A DNA stretch of 49,040 nucleotides from Coriobacteriales bacterium (lineage in GTDB: Bacteria; Actinomycetota; Coriobacteriia; Coriobacteriales; UBA8131): positions 1 to 49,040 of the forward strand of contig JAISEO010000078.1 of NCBI GenBank assembly GCA_031264075.1. The letters are read 5' to 3'. How positions within the stretch are numbered: the stretch's first letter is position 1; each line of letters begins with the position of its first letter. The notes below the pieces were generated by a model that did no database searches, was not told the origin of the DNA, and saw only the letters and a program-made list of their open reading frames with translations. The translations under genes and the position numbers were made by a program. Positions 28,740-38,771 of the stretch are shown here, piece after piece.

Positions 28740-30440
28740 CTACGCACCGGGCGGGTTCGCCAGGCCCTGAGAACTCGTTGACGTGCTTGAGGTGCTGCCT
28801 TCGTTCGCGGCAAACGTGCCTGCCTCGCCGGCGGGAGCACCCGCGTTGGCATCGTCTTCGCCAGGCGTGGCCGGGTCGGTGGGTATCTCGACACTGAAGA
28901 CCTTGGACACGCTGAAGGAGGCACCGCCCGTGCCGTAGACGCCACTCTGCAGAGAGACCTTGGCGCCCTGGAAGAAGGTGTCCTCAAGCTTGATGGTAAA
29001 GTTGGAGTACTCGCTGCGGATAACACCGTCCGCATACCGGATCTCCGCCGTCCAGCCCTCTGAGCCTATGGCAGCAGCTATGTTAAGGGGTATCCTGCCT
29101 ACCTCATCCAGGCTGCCGAGGGAGTTGTTGCCGTAGAGCACGGCGGCAGGCTGGGTGCCGTTGCTGTTGTTCTGGTCAAGCACAAAGGTGGAGTCCAGCT
29201 TGACGTTGAAGTTGACGCCCGTGAGGCCTACCTTGAGCACATTGACCTTGTAGTCGATGGCCGGCGTGGTGACTTTGAGCACGTCCACGACGGTGTCCAG
29301 ACCGGTGGCATACTCCTTGCAGCCAAGCGCCACGGTGTACATCGTGCCGGGGTTGAGATCGTAGACGGTAGCCTTGTACTGCTCGATGTTGAGCTCCTGC
29401 CGGTAGGTGGGGAGCGGGGTGCCGCTTGAGGTATCGGAGACGGTGGGAGCCACGGTTACAAACACGGAACCCAGGAGCATGGCGGGATCCATGACGGCGT
29501 AGTCAACCTCCATCTTATTGACCTGAGGCTCGGCGCCCATCAAACTGAGCGCGCTGCGCATCTTGAAGTTGTAGCCGCCGCCACTGCCGCTGCCGCCGGC
29601 ACCACCCGTACCACCCGTACCACCCGAGCCGCCCTCGCCGCCGTAGCCGCCGATGCCGCCCGTGCCGCCCGTGCCGCCCGAACCACCCGAACCGCCGTTA
29701 CCTCCCGAAATGATTATCTCTGAGGGGTTGGTGTCGAGGGGGTTGCCGTTCTCGTCCACGTCCTTGTACAGCGAGGTCGAACCGGCTATCTTGGTGAGAT
29801 CCACGTTGAGCCCGTTGTCGAGTACGAGGCTCTCATGGTTGACGTCAAAGGTCACCGAGTTGCAGCTGAGGGTTACCTGGTCGAGGAACTTCGTATTGTA
29901 TTTGTCGTTCATCACCGTCACATTACCGAGGCGGTCGAGCACGACGTAGAGGAAGTTCTGCGCATTAACCAGACCGTCCTCATTGGTGATGCCCGGGCCG
30001 ACGAAGAGATAGTGCCTGTCCGACAGCTTGTAGAACGCCGTGTTCTCAAAGTCGCTTATCTGGGCGTACTGGTCTACCTGCCGCACCGAGCCATCGTTGA
30101 ACACCTGATAGATCCGGTGTGCATTGGAACTGAAGAGGCCCAGCTCCCTGCCGTTGACGTTGTAGGCCAGCGGGTTGTAGCCCAGGGGAATCATCGATTC
30201 CGTGCTGCCGGCCTTGAGGTAGTAATCCGTGGAATTACGCAGCTCTATCGTGGAGTCCTGCGTGGTTGCCACGGGCTGATCGTTCTGATCGTAGACCAGC
30301 GACGCCGCGGGTACCGGATAGGAGCCCACCGAGGTGGCGTAGACCGTCACCACGTTAAAGACGAACATACTCGATATCAGCACGATGACCAGACCAAAGA
30401 TGCCGGCCGACGTGATGACCTTTCTACTGAGCTTTCTCAT
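28740..30440 (-). CDS. 566-aa signal-anchored surface protein with Gly-rich linker
   Basis: An extracytoplasmic protein: basic start MRKLSRK, membrane helix about residues 12-34 (GIFGLVIVLISSMFVFNVVT), then an N-terminal domain to about 240 that resembles the other locus proteins (DGSVRQVDQYAQISDF; FYKLSDRHYLFVG). Residues about 244-288 are almost pure Gly with Ser/Thr, a flexible linker. Two FN3-like beta domains follow (LNPGTMYTVALGCKEY near 370). The tail is Pro/Ser/Ala-rich without a sorting signal or second helix. ATG at 30440 with AAGGGTGAG upstream. It looks like a scaled-down version of the 2260-aa protein encoded before it. Probably a structural part of the same surface apparatus. 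Confidence 0.78.
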   Translation of the reverse strand: MRKLSRKVITSAGIFGLVIVLISSMFVFNVVTVYATSVGSYPVPAASLVYDQNDQPVATTQDSTIELRNSTDYYLKAGSTESMIPLGYNPLAYNVNGRELGLFSSNAHRIYQVFNDGSVRQVDQYAQISDFENTAFYKLSDRHYLFVGPGITNEDGLVNAQNFLYVVLDRLGNVTVMNDKYNTKFLDQVTLSCNSVTFDVNHESLVLDNGLNVDLTKIAGSTSLYKDVDENGNPLDTNPSEIIISGGNGGSGGSGGTGGTGGIGGYGGEGGSGGTGGTGGAGGSGSGGGYNFKMRSALSLMGAEPQVNKMEVDYAVMDPAMLLGSVFVTVAPTVSDTSSGTPLPTYRQELNIEQYKATVYDLNPGTMYTVALGCKEYATGLDTVVDVLKVTTPAIDYKVNVLKVGLTGVNFNVKLDSTFVLDQNNSNGTQPAAVLYGNNSLGSLDEVGRIPLNIAAAIGSEGWTAEIRYADGVIRSEYSNFTIKLEDTFFQGAKVSLQSGVYGTGGASFSVSKVFSVEIPTDPATPGEDDANAGAPAGEAGTFAANEGSTSSTSTSSQGLANPPGA

Positions 30441-30492
30441 TGCTTACTCACCCTTTCTTTCATATTTGACGTGCCTACCACTGTCTGTGCCC

Positions 30493-30517
30493 GGGCGCTG
30501 CTGGTGCAGCAGCGCCC
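30493..30517 (-). other. Strong intra-operon hairpin between 2260-aa and 566-aa genes
   Basis: GGGCGCTGCTG (30493-30503) and CAGCAGCGCCC (30507-30517) form a perfect 11-bp stem with a 3-base loop in the 98-bp gap. No T-run follows on the minus strand. Likely an mRNA 3'-end stabiliser or partial terminator that sets the ratio of the giant protein to downstream subunits. Confidence 0.55.
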
Positions 30518-30538
30518 CTGTGTGTCTTGTCTTCATAC

Positions 30539-33500
30539 TCAGCTCTTCACATAGGTCAAAGTGCCGTTTATGGACGTAATTCCATCTTTCAGGATGATGC
30601 TGTACTGGATGAAGTACTTGCCCTTTTCACTGAGCTTGATGGGGTTGATGTTGGAGCTGTCCGGCAGGGTAAAGGTCTGATAGCCGGTAAGCCCCGCGGG
30701 CGCCTGTGGGTCGAAGGCCACCGTCGTGAGCGGGTAGCCCGCGCCCGCGCCCGAAACGGGGATGATGGTGTACTGCAGCCGGGGCGCGGTTTCGCTGCTG
30801 AGGTTGACGCTGTTGTCAAAGGTCAGCGTGATGTAGTCGTTGGCGTCCGACACGACACCCACGGTACCGGCCAGCACATCGTTCTCGCTGACGGCATACA
30901 CGTTAACCGTACGCTGTTGGTAGTTGTCCAGTACCGTGTTATTGCTGGGCCAGGCCGCAGCGATCTCCGAGGTATAGGGAAACTCGTTCTTCAGATTGGT
31001 ATCCGCGTACAGGGCCGCCGTATACTCGCTGCCAACATAGATACTACCGCCTGCAGCCTCGGCCGTTAAGACCTCGGACGAGGATTTGATGACCAGCGTA
31101 TCCTGAACTACCAGGGCAGTGCCGTTGGTATCTGTCTGCCAGGCCTTGAGGTAGGCTTCGGCATCAGCAATCACCCTGTCGGGATCGCTGATGGCCGCGG
31201 TATAACCGATGATTGACTGGTAGTTTACCGGCTTATCGGGATCCCAGTACGGCGAGGCCGTGAGGATGAAGGTGGGCTCGCGCAGCTCACGTAGCGTGAA
31301 GCTGGCGCTCTGGCTGCCCAGCGAACCGACGCCATAGCCGCCCGTATAGGCCGTAATGGTGATACTGTAGCTGTGCCCCGGTATCAGGAAGTCGTTGTAG
31401 TTGCCCAGGGCCTCGGCCTCAGCGCCGTCAACATCGCCGACCGCCTGCCCTATGGGTATGAGGTCGTTCATGATGGGCGAGTAGGTGGGCGAGGCCGGAC
31501 TCTTGATTGTCCTTGTGTTACCGGTGTAACCGAGCGTCGTATCCGTTATCGTATAGTAGATGTCAAAGCCGCGGGTTGAGCTGAGCGAATAGTGCAGCCT
31601 GACCCGCTTATCGGCGTAGGAGTTGATTTGCAGATCGGCATAGAAGTCGTTGGCAGCCCCACCTATAGTGACACCTGACACGGTGATGAAGTCATATTCG
31701 CGGCCGGGGCTCTTTTTAACGACATCATAGAAGTAATACTGTGGATAGGTGGAATCGAGGACATTGGCCGGGCCTTGCAAGGCACCGGGAACGAGTTTGG
31801 TAAAGTCGCCAAAGACTTGGAACTTATAGCGTGTGCCAGTGTCAAGGTGTTGGATGACAAAGCTCTGGGTGCCGTTGCCATTGGCGCCAGCGACCTTGAG
31901 TCCTTTTTCATTGTCGTAGCCGCTGATGTAGTAGGCGAGACCGCCCGCATTCAGAGTGCTGAGATCCGTGTCGATAGTGCCCTCAACCTTAAACACCTTG
32001 ATCTGGTAGTAGCCATATCCTGTACCTGGGCCGTCTACCTCTTTCAGCGGGTCGGGGGCACCGGCGCCTTCAAGATAGAAGCTGATGCTCGCTGAGCTGG
32101 GTGCAGGATCCGCGCTGTACTGGCTGACCTGTGGAACCATAGCCGTCATGGCAAAGTCATTCGTCTGTGTGGCCGAATAGCCCAGCAGCTTGGGAGTAAT
32201 ATACTGTGCCGTGCCGTCTATCCTGGCACCCGCCTGGCCTACCAGTGAGTCAAAGCTCAGAGCGATGCTGCCCTTGAAGCTGTTGGTCGTGGCCGAGGCA
32301 TAGCTGAAGCGCTTCCTCGTGCTGTCAAAGATGGCGCTTGCACCGGCGTCAACCTTCTGGCTTGTGGTGGTGAGGCCGGCCCTGCTGGCGTAGATGCCAC
32401 CCGCTGCCGAGCCGTCAGAAGCGGCAAAGGCTCCAGCTGTGGCGCCCGGCAGCTGGTATTGTCTGGACGCCTTCAGGTCAGCGCCCTGGCTCTGCAGGGC
32501 AAACATATTCGTGTTGGCAACAGGGACGGTATCCAGCTCTCCGCCCAGGACATCATCGCCGTAGTTGCCATAGCCGATAGTGCCGGTGTCAAAGATCAGC
32601 CGGGTCTCGATCTTCGTGGCGTCGCCCGGCAGGAACCCGGCCGTCTTGAGATCGGCCAGCGTAATTGACGCGGTGGCATAGGTATTTGAGGCATTCATTG
32701 GATCAGCGGCGCCCGTGCCCATGTTGACGATCTTCGACCAGGTGAAGCCCTCTCCGCTCTGCGCTTCGTCATACGAGGCAAAGCTTGCGGCACCGCTGCT
32801 GTTCCTGTCTGCGCACCACACCTTTATCTCCACGCCGGCGATGCTCTCGAACAGTGCCTGGTTACCGCTGTTCTTCCAGATCTTCGGCCAGACGATGTTG
32901 ACGGTGTTGTTGCTGGCGTTGGTAAAGAACGTGACAGCGTTGGGATCTGCCGGGTCCAGGTCAGACAGCCCGATGCCGGCATCCGTGTTGACGGTAGCCG
33001 CCGCCGTGATGCCGTAGTGATAACGGTTCATCAGGACCATGTTATTAATGCTGTCCACGCCGCCGTATACCCAGAGTTTCTGGTTGTAGCTGACGTAGTA
33101 TTTGGCATTGATCGGCAGCGGATAGCTGGGCAGCTGGCCAAAGACCATAGGACTCCACGATCCGCTGGGCCCGGTACTCGTGACTGATATGGCGTGTATC
33201 GGGTCGCCGCTGGCGCTTTCGCCTTCTCTCAGGGTCAGTTGGTTGGTGCTGAGGGACGCACCCGTGGAACCATCGACAAAAATGCCGGGATCCAGGAGGG
33301 TCAGACGGTAGCGCCAACTCTCTGTATCGTTGGTCGAGGTCCAGGGGATCAGCTGGAAGATCGGTGCCTGACGCGATGCCGAGACGCGCTTGGAGGTCAC
33401 CTGGTAGTTTGTCCAGTTTACGGACACACCGTTGACTTCACTGATGTAATCAGTGGGCCAGGTGTAGGTGCCGCCTCCGCCAAGCCGGCCACTGAGGTCG

Positions 33501-36500
33501 GCCGTATAGGTGAGGTAGTAGTTATAGCCGCGCCCGTCGGCCTCGTCGTTCCAGGCCTGGCCGTCCGAGCCCAGGGTAGCGGAGGCCATCTCACCGAGGC
33601 CGCCGGTGGTGGGCCTTGGGGCTCCCATGTTGTTGTTCAGGGTGTCACTGCCCGCCAGATAGATCTGGTAGACCTCTTTATTATTGTTATCCGGCAGGCC
33701 ACCGGCGTTGCCCGCAGGCAGGACGTCCGTGCCCTTGCCAAAGCCGATGTTGAGCGTTGGCACCCGGACATCGCCACCGACGGTATAGGGCTCCAGCTTG
33801 ACGCTGATGACTTTCTCGCGGTTGGCGTCGAGCAGCTCGTTGACATGCGTTGGTGTGCTGTCGAGGTCTTCCTCGTCGTAGATGAGCGCGTTGTTATAGG
33901 GAGAGCCCGCCGAGGCCGTCTTGGTGCGCCAGAGCGTGTAGGTAAAGCTGTCGACCATGGCCGCGGGAGAGAAGGTGGCGCGGGCAACGATGCCCACATC
34001 CGTCTCGGGGGCGTAGCCCTGATCCACCCGCACGTTGCCGGGGTTGGTGATGGCCGTAGTATCGTCATTTTTCTGGGTGGGCAGGAAGGTATTGCGCGTG
34101 GACTCCTTGATGTTAGAGGTCTGGAAGCCGTCGCCATTAACGGGGGGCTTGGGGGCCGTCTGCCCGGCAAGTATGTCGATGCCGTTGTTGGGATAGCCGG
34201 CGTCTTTTTCGGAGGTAATAGCCTGACGCATGCCCACCTCGCTGTTGACCATCCTGAAGCTGTTGATAAAGTTGGTCCTGTCGGATCGCTCGGCCGTGTA
34301 GTCCTGGATGGATTCGACCATCAGGGTGTAGGCCGGCGCGGCGATAGACGAGTCTATGCCAAAGGTGTTATTCGTGATCTTCAAAAAGCCCGTACCCGCC
34401 TGGCCCGTGTCGCTCGGGCGCGGGGAGGCGGAGGTGATTTCCACCCACTTGGTATCGGTGCTACCGGGTACGGTTGTTGACGAGCCCGGGGTATAGAGAT
34501 AGCTTGCGAGCGTGGACACTTCGGCGGCAGGATCGTTTCCTGAGGCCACCGTGAGGTCGACGGTCTTGTCCGGCTTGCGGTTGGGCTTGCCCGTCACCTC
34601 GTCTATGTCCAGGAAGCCCTCATAGAGGCCGAGCTTGACATAGAGCATCTTGCTGGCCTCGTACTCGAAGCTCGCGCCGGCGTAGTCGTCAAGCCACAGC
34701 CCCACACTGAAGGCGTTTGCGCCACCGGAGTCCAGCGACTTCAGGTGCAGAGAAGTAACCTGGGCAACAGCCGTACTGATGCTCATGGTGCCGATGGAGA
34801 CCTTCTCAAAAGTAGCGCTGCTCCCCGTGTTGCCGCCGAGGTCGCAATAGGCCCAGACGACGCAGGAATAGGCGGTATTCGCCTGCAGGCCATCAGCATT
34901 GATGGGCAGCGTAAAGGACTTCTTGGTCTGCACTCCCACAAATCCCCCTATATCGTTGGAATCTGCGGGCAGCGAGGTAATCGGCACCGTTATCGACTGC
35001 GGTGAGTTGGCCGAGCGCATGACTATCTCGATGGGCTGGGTCGTGGTGGCCACGATGGTTGAGCCGCTGGGGTCAATGCCCAGCGTACCGACTACCTTGT
35101 CGTACTCGGGGTGCGAGCTTGCGTAGTCTGGATTGGGCAGGTAGTTGACCGCGGGAAAGCTCGAGCCAGCCAGGCCCACGGATTCGGAGTAGCCGCTGTA
35201 GCCATGAAAGTTATTGCTGGTGTCGGGGGCTACCGAGGGCTGCACGCTCTCGTACTCGACGAGCTTCTCGTTGTCGAAGACCTCGATTATCATGCGCACG
35301 CGGTAGGACTGTCCCCATCTCAGCATACCGGGCGATGCTGCGGCACCCGAAGGCGCAACGTTGGCCAGCACGGCACCCGCGGTCTGCGAGGTGAGGGTCA
35401 GGACCGGACCACGCGTGGGGTCGGTCACGACGAAGGGGACGCTATAGGAATCGAGTTCATAGAAGAGGTAGCGGTAGCTGACGATAGAGGTGGGCTCTAT
35501 GACGTCTGGGATGGAGCCCGGCTGCACCGAAATGCTCATGGAGGACTTGTTGGCAAAGACCTTGGGGGCACCGACCTCGGTATTCAGCACGCTCAGGTCC
35601 TTCAAGGTCGCGGACTCTACCTGCATGTGGTAGTTCTCAGCGGTGTAGGTAAAACCGCCGTTGCCCAGCATGATGACATCTTCCACTATGACATAGTATT
35701 TGGTGTCTTTATCGAGACCGGATGAGAAGGTGTAGAAGTTGTCGCCCGGGCCAAAGGTCGGGTTTTCGCCCGCGCCGTCGTCATAGGGCGTGTCCTTTTC
35801 GAGGACGACCTGGTCGATATACAGCGCGACCTGAGAGTTGGGGTCGGCCTGTTTGGCCGCGTAGCCGGCCGCGTCATAGAGGCGTATCTTGGCGCCGTAG
35901 GCCTTGGAGAACTCCTCCATGCGCAGGTTGACCTTGAGGGAGCCGTCGGTGACCTCACTCTTGGAAAAGGTGAGGCCGAGCCCGTCGGTCGTAAAGGTCT
36001 TGGTGATGAAGTCGGCCCAATAGATCTCATCGGCACCGGAACTCGTGACCACATAGGGCGCCGAAACGATGAATTTATAGGTACGGTTGGGCTCCAGCGC
36101 TATCTCCGCCTGATCGCTGCTGAAGAGCCAGGGTGCGTCTGCACTGCCGAGATCGTCGTTGTTGGCATTGGTAATGGGGGTCGGGTAGACGTTGGCACCC
36201 GTGAGCACGTCAATGACGCGTACGGTTACCTGACTGTGCCCGTCGGCGTCAGGGTAGAGGACGCCTTCGTCATCTTTGATGATGATGCCCGCCTCAAAGG
36301 AGTTGGAGTCCCATTGGAAGGTCGGCAGCTCAAAGATGGGCTTGATGAACTGTTCTATTCTGACCTGGTTTTCACCCGGGTCTTCGGGATCATCATAGTC
36401 GGTGCCGTCGCCCGAGGAGCCGGAGGCCCCTTCAGAACCCGAGGAACCGTTCTCGCCACTCGTGCCACCGTCGCCGCCGCGGCCCGGGTCGCCACCCACG

Positions 36501-37321
36501 CCGTCAACGCCCTGGATGACCGTGAAGGTGGGGATGGTGACGGCCTGGAGCGCTTCCTGCTCCACCGGCGTGATGTCCACGTTGTCGGAATTGCCCACGA
36601 GGAGGTTGTTCAGCGGCAGCTGGGCCTGGTCGTTGGCGGCCACGCGGTTATAGAGGTCTATGACCGGACCGTTGTTGACCGTGAGCTGTGCCACCGGGCT
36701 GATGGTGAGCAGCGTGTTCTCGGCATCGCTTACCTGGATGACGCCGTTGTCCACATAGCTGACCTCCACATAACCATCAAAGGTGTAGGGGTCGCCCTCG
36801 GACAGTTGCAGGCTCAGGTCCTGGCCCATTATCATCATCTTATTCTCGGAGAGCTTCCAGAGCACGCTGTCCAGCGGCACGTTCTCTCCCATATGCTCCA
36901 GACCAAAGCTGGAGCCGTTGTTGGTAACTGAGGTGTCTGGGTTGATGTTATAGGCCGCCATGTCCTGGGGCTGCAGCGTGCCCAGATCCAGCAGCACACC
37001 CGGTTTGAGCGCGGCCACCGAGCCGTCTTCGTAATGCACGAAGCCGTAGCTGTCTACGGTGGTTTTGCTGTCGTCTGTGCTGTTGGTAAGCGTGAGCTTG
37101 TCATTGTTGCGGTTGGCCTGATAGATGGCGCCGCTGGCAAAGGGTACCTGCACGCTGGTGTAACCACCGTCCTCGTTCTCGGCCTTGTCGGCGAGAACGT
37201 AGCCGCTCTGCGCAAAGGTCGTGCTCGCGCCCATGCCCTGTGTTACCACAAAGACACCCCCGGCCGCGATTGCCACAGCCAAAGCGATAACCACCCAAAT
37301 CGATTTACTCTTTAAGAACAC
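30539..37321 (-). CDS. 2260-aa signal-anchored surface protein with FN3-like repeats
   Basis: A giant extracytoplasmic protein. The reading frame is open to 37459, but GTG at 37321 is chosen because GAGGGTGAT lies nine bases before it and the product then begins VFLKSKS plus a membrane helix (IWVVIALAVAIAAGGVFVV). Residues about 40-260 share the locus domain (GFVHYEDGSVAALKPG; WKLSENKMMIMGQDLSL). A Gly/Ser/Asp linker spans about 270-317. The remaining 1900 residues are a run of beta domains with FN3-like turns (LDKDTKYYVIVEDV, LEPNRTYKFIVSAPY). No C-terminal helix, LPxTG or enzyme motif is visible. It sits in the same operon as the ATPase-like genes. Adhesive or mechanical fibre is the natural guess. 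Confidence 0.82.
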   Translation of the reverse strand: MFLKSKSIWVVIALAVAIAAGGVFVVTQGMGASTTFAQSGYVLADKAENEDGGYTSVQVPFASGAIYQANRNNDKLTLTNSTDDSKTTVDSYGFVHYEDGSVAALKPGVLLDLGTLQPQDMAAYNINPDTSVTNNGSSFGLEHMGENVPLDSVLWKLSENKMMIMGQDLSLQLSEGDPYTFDGYVEVSYVDNGVIQVSDAENTLLTISPVAQLTVNNGPVIDLYNRVAANDQAQLPLNNLLVGNSDNVDITPVEQEALQAVTIPTFTVIQGVDGVGGDPGRGGDGGTSGENGSSGSEGASGSSGDGTDYDDPEDPGENQVRIEQFIKPIFELPTFQWDSNSFEAGIIIKDDEGVLYPDADGHSQVTVRVIDVLTGANVYPTPITNANNDDLGSADAPWLFSSDQAEIALEPNRTYKFIVSAPYVVTSSGADEIYWADFITKTFTTDGLGLTFSKSEVTDGSLKVNLRMEEFSKAYGAKIRLYDAAGYAAKQADPNSQVALYIDQVVLEKDTPYDDGAGENPTFGPGDNFYTFSSGLDKDTKYYVIVEDVIMLGNGGFTYTAENYHMQVESATLKDLSVLNTEVGAPKVFANKSSMSISVQPGSIPDVIEPTSIVSYRYLFYELDSYSVPFVVTDPTRGPVLTLTSQTAGAVLANVAPSGAAASPGMLRWGQSYRVRMIIEVFDNEKLVEYESVQPSVAPDTSNNFHGYSGYSESVGLAGSSFPAVNYLPNPDYASSHPEYDKVVGTLGIDPSGSTIVATTTQPIEIVMRSANSPQSITVPITSLPADSNDIGGFVGVQTKKSFTLPINADGLQANTAYSCVVWAYCDLGGNTGSSATFEKVSIGTMSISTAVAQVTSLHLKSLDSGGANAFSVGLWLDDYAGASFEYEASKMLYVKLGLYEGFLDIDEVTGKPNRKPDKTVDLTVASGNDPAAEVSTLASYLYTPGSSTTVPGSTDTKWVEITSASPRPSDTGQAGTGFLKITNNTFGIDSSIAAPAYTLMVESIQDYTAERSDRTNFINSFRMVNSEVGMRQAITSEKDAGYPNNGIDILAGQTAPKPPVNGDGFQTSNIKESTRNTFLPTQKNDDTTAITNPGNVRVDQGYAPETDVGIVARATFSPAAMVDSFTYTLWRTKTASAGSPYNNALIYDEEDLDSTPTHVNELLDANREKVISVKLEPYTVGGDVRVPTLNIGFGKGTDVLPAGNAGGLPDNNNKEVYQIYLAGSDTLNNNMGAPRPTTGGLGEMASATLGSDGQAWNDEADGRGYNYYLTYTADLSGRLGGGGTYTWPTDYISEVNGVSVNWTNYQVTSKRVSASRQAPIFQLIPWTSTNDTESWRYRLTLLDPGIFVDGSTGASLSTNQLTLREGESASGDPIHAISVTSTGPSGSWSPMVFGQLPSYPLPINAKYYVSYNQKLWVYGGVDSINNMVLMNRYHYGITAAATVNTDAGIGLSDLDPADPNAVTFFTNASNNTVNIVWPKIWKNSGNQALFESIAGVEIKVWCADRNSSGAASFASYDEAQSGEGFTWSKIVNMGTGAADPMNASNTYATASITLADLKTAGFLPGDATKIETRLIFDTGTIGYGNYGDDVLGGELDTVPVANTNMFALQSQGADLKASRQYQLPGATAGAFAASDGSAAGGIYASRAGLTTTSQKVDAGASAIFDSTRKRFSYASATTNSFKGSIALSFDSLVGQAGARIDGTAQYITPKLLGYSATQTNDFAMTAMVPQVSQYSADPAPSSASISFYLEGAGAPDPLKEVDGPGTGYGYYQIKVFKVEGTIDTDLSTLNAGGLAYYISGYDNEKGLKVAGANGNGTQSFVIQHLDTGTRYKFQVFGDFTKLVPGALQGPANVLDSTYPQYYFYDVVKKSPGREYDFITVSGVTIGGAANDFYADLQINSYADKRVRLHYSLSSTRGFDIYYTITDTTLGYTGNTRTIKSPASPTYSPIMNDLIPIGQAVGDVDGAEAEALGNYNDFLIPGHSYSITITAYTGGYGVGSLGSQSASFTLRELREPTFILTASPYWDPDKPVNYQSIIGYTAAISDPDRVIADAEAYLKAWQTDTNGTALVVQDTLVIKSSSEVLTAEAAGGSIYVGSEYTAALYADTNLKNEFPYTSEIAAAWPSNNTVLDNYQQRTVNVYAVSENDVLAGTVGVVSDANDYITLTFDNSVNLSSETAPRLQYTIIPVSGAGAGYPLTTVAFDPQAPAGLTGYQTFTLPDSSNINPIKLSEKGKYFIQYSIILKDGITSINGTLTYVKS

Positions 37322-37533
37322 TTCAATCACCCTCAATCTGTCCAGCGTGCGTGGCCGCAACGCTGGTTCGTCCCACAGGCAGCTGCCAAGCGACTCACTG
37401 TGCCCCCGGCTGCCCGCTGCGTGTGCAGGCCCTCGCCCGCACTGCTGATAGACCCACAAGCAGCCCGCTGTATCTGCTGGCGCGCTGCTCCACTACCCGA
37501 ATATCCCATCTCTCCTACCCTCTTATCCACGTA
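37322..37533 (-). promoter_or_regulatory. 212-nt untranslated gap before the 2260-aa gene
   Basis: No credible gene. On the minus strand it contains a CCAGCG...CGCTGG pairing (about 37331-37357) and the SD for the giant gene. I see no convincing promoter, so transcription probably continues from the lipoprotein gene. Confidence 0.35.
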
Positions 37534-38172
37534 CTATCCCTCCTCCGATTGCTGCTGTTGCTGTTGTTCCTGTAGTGCTGGTTGTTCCTGTAGTGCTGCC
37601 TCGTCTGAGAGCGCAGGTTCGCTGCCCTCGTCGATGCCATCCAAAGCCTCCGTGAAGCCTTGCAGCTCCTCCTCGGGCAGTAGATCCTCCAGATTACCGT
37701 CGTCGGGGCCGGTAGCTTCTACCTCCCCGTTGAGTATCTTGTCCAGTTCTGCCAGACGCGTCTCGAGCCGGGCGATCTCCGCCTTGAGCTTCTCGATGTC
37801 TGCCTTGACGGTTTCCACGAGCTTCTCGTAGGTGGCCTGGAGCTCCTCGTCCGGGTGCGTCTCCCTGCTCAGTGCAGCGAGCATGCCTTCGGCGCTTTCA
37901 AGCTCAAGTTCCTTCTGCTCCAGCTCGGCCTTTCTGAGTTCGAGCTGCTCGGTGAGCGTTTCCTTCTCGCTTACGAGAGCGGCGTTGGGATCCTCCGCAA
38001 GCTCGTCTGACTGCTCGGCGTTGGCCTCTGTGGCGCAGCCGCTGAGCAGCAGAGCCGGCAGGGCGAGCGTCGAGGCAAGTGCCAGGGCAAGCACACAACC
38101 CAGCAGGGTGGCCGACACTGCGGCCATCCGCCTTCTTGCTGCGCACCATAGATTGAGCCCGTCTTGAATCAT
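37534..38172 (-). CDS. Coiled-coil lipoprotein, first gene of the ATPase-like locus
   Basis: A 212-aa predicted lipoprotein: positively charged ARRR, hydrophobic stretch, then lipobox LLSGC (Cys near residue 46), where the lipid would be added. The mature part is acidic, with heptads from about 68 to 147 (KETLTEQLELRKAELEQKEL; IEKLKAEIARLETRLAEL), and it ends in a Gln-rich tail. Start ATG at 38172 has no good SD; a second ATG 15 codons in lacks the basic n-region expected of a lipoprotein signal. It would be held on the outer face of the membrane and could form a stalk or tether for the surface fibres. Only plausible promoter lies about 100 bases upstream. Confidence 0.78.
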   Translation of the reverse strand: MIQDGLNLWCAARRRMAAVSATLLGCVLALALASTLALPALLLSGCATEANAEQSDELAEDPNAALVSEKETLTEQLELRKAELEQKELELESAEGMLAALSRETHPDEELQATYEKLVETVKADIEKLKAEIARLETRLAELDKILNGEVEATGPDDGNLEDLLPEEELQGFTEALDGIDEGSEPALSDEAALQEQPALQEQQQQQQSEEG

Positions 38173-38275
38173 ACCCGTAAATTCACTTTTCGTTTCTTCT
38201 CGTTCAGATTACCACACGTATGTTGCCATACAAAAACTGCCGTGCACATACATAAATTGCCACTTGCTCCATGTC

Positions 38276-38281
38276 ATTATA
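38276..38281 (-). promoter_or_regulatory. Candidate promoter of the 27-kb ATPase-like operon
   Basis: A perfect TATAAT on the minus strand, within an A/T-rich stretch unusual for this window. Predicted start near 38269 gives a leader of about 97 nt. The -35 is poor. No other good promoter is seen before the 566-aa gene. Confidence 0.45.
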
Positions 38282-38542
38282 GCTAAAAAAATCCCAGAAC
38301 TCCGAAGAAACACAAAAAATCCACAAATGAACAGCCTCAGGTGTTCTCTGCGAGTTCTTAAAGGGAGGGGGAGCGTAGCCGATTGGACAACCGTACCCCC
38401 ATGTTTCAGCTTGCGGAAGTGTACCAGTTTTCTGCCCTCCGCACAACCACCAATCGCGCAGCCGGTCTGGTTTGTTACGTAGTCGTCACGACTGGGGCGG
38501 GGCAGAGGGCCTGTCGCGTCCTTACGGACGCTCCGGGTGAGC

Positions 38543-38610
38543 TTGGCTGCTGAAGCAGCCAAAGATTCCTCGACGGAGTTTATCCCGAGCGAAGTCGAGG
38601 GGCTTCGCTC
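38543..38610. repeat. Palindromes in the 38.2-38.8 kb non-coding stretch
   Basis: The 600-bp gap 38173-38771 has no credible gene. It holds TTGGCTGCT-GA-AGCAGCCAA (38543-38562), GAGCGAAG...CTTCGCTC (38587-38610) and a nested CCTCGAC...GTCGAGG. Such arrays are typical of dispersed intergenic palindromes. Open frames across this stretch on both strands are accidental. Confidence 0.5.
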
Positions 38611-38621
38611 CGCTCAGACAG

Positions 38622-38741
38622 TGGGGGTTGTGAGGCCTTGGCGCCTGGGTATGACAAGGGGGGCACGCCTGCTTTTATCAGCGGCGGAGTCCCAGAAGGC
38701 CCTGCTTGTATCGTGAGCTTGATGGTGGGGTGGACACACCG
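38622..38741. repeat. Dispersed repeat, copy A (5' part)
   Basis: Begins near TGTGAGGCCTTGG and runs through GGTATGACAAGGGGGGCACG, CTGCTTGTATCGTGAGCTT and GGTGGACACACC. Copies B (39439-39624) and C (40764-40912) share these blocks in the same order and orientation. Copy A lacks the 3' block found in B and C. Confidence 0.8.
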
Positions 38742-38771
38742 CCTTGTAGTGGACTCCTGTCCAGAATGTCC

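Noticed and set aside
29580-29705. Tandem GCC/ACC-rich DNA repeat, considered as a minisatellite or CRISPR-like array
   Set aside because: It encodes the in-frame Gly-rich linker of the 566-aa protein; units are short and irregular and no spacers exist.
38209-38562. 117-aa minus-strand ORF upstream of the lipoprotein gene
   Set aside because: Overlaps palindromic repeats and the operon promoter region, no SD, low-complexity start; probably a repeat-derived open frame.
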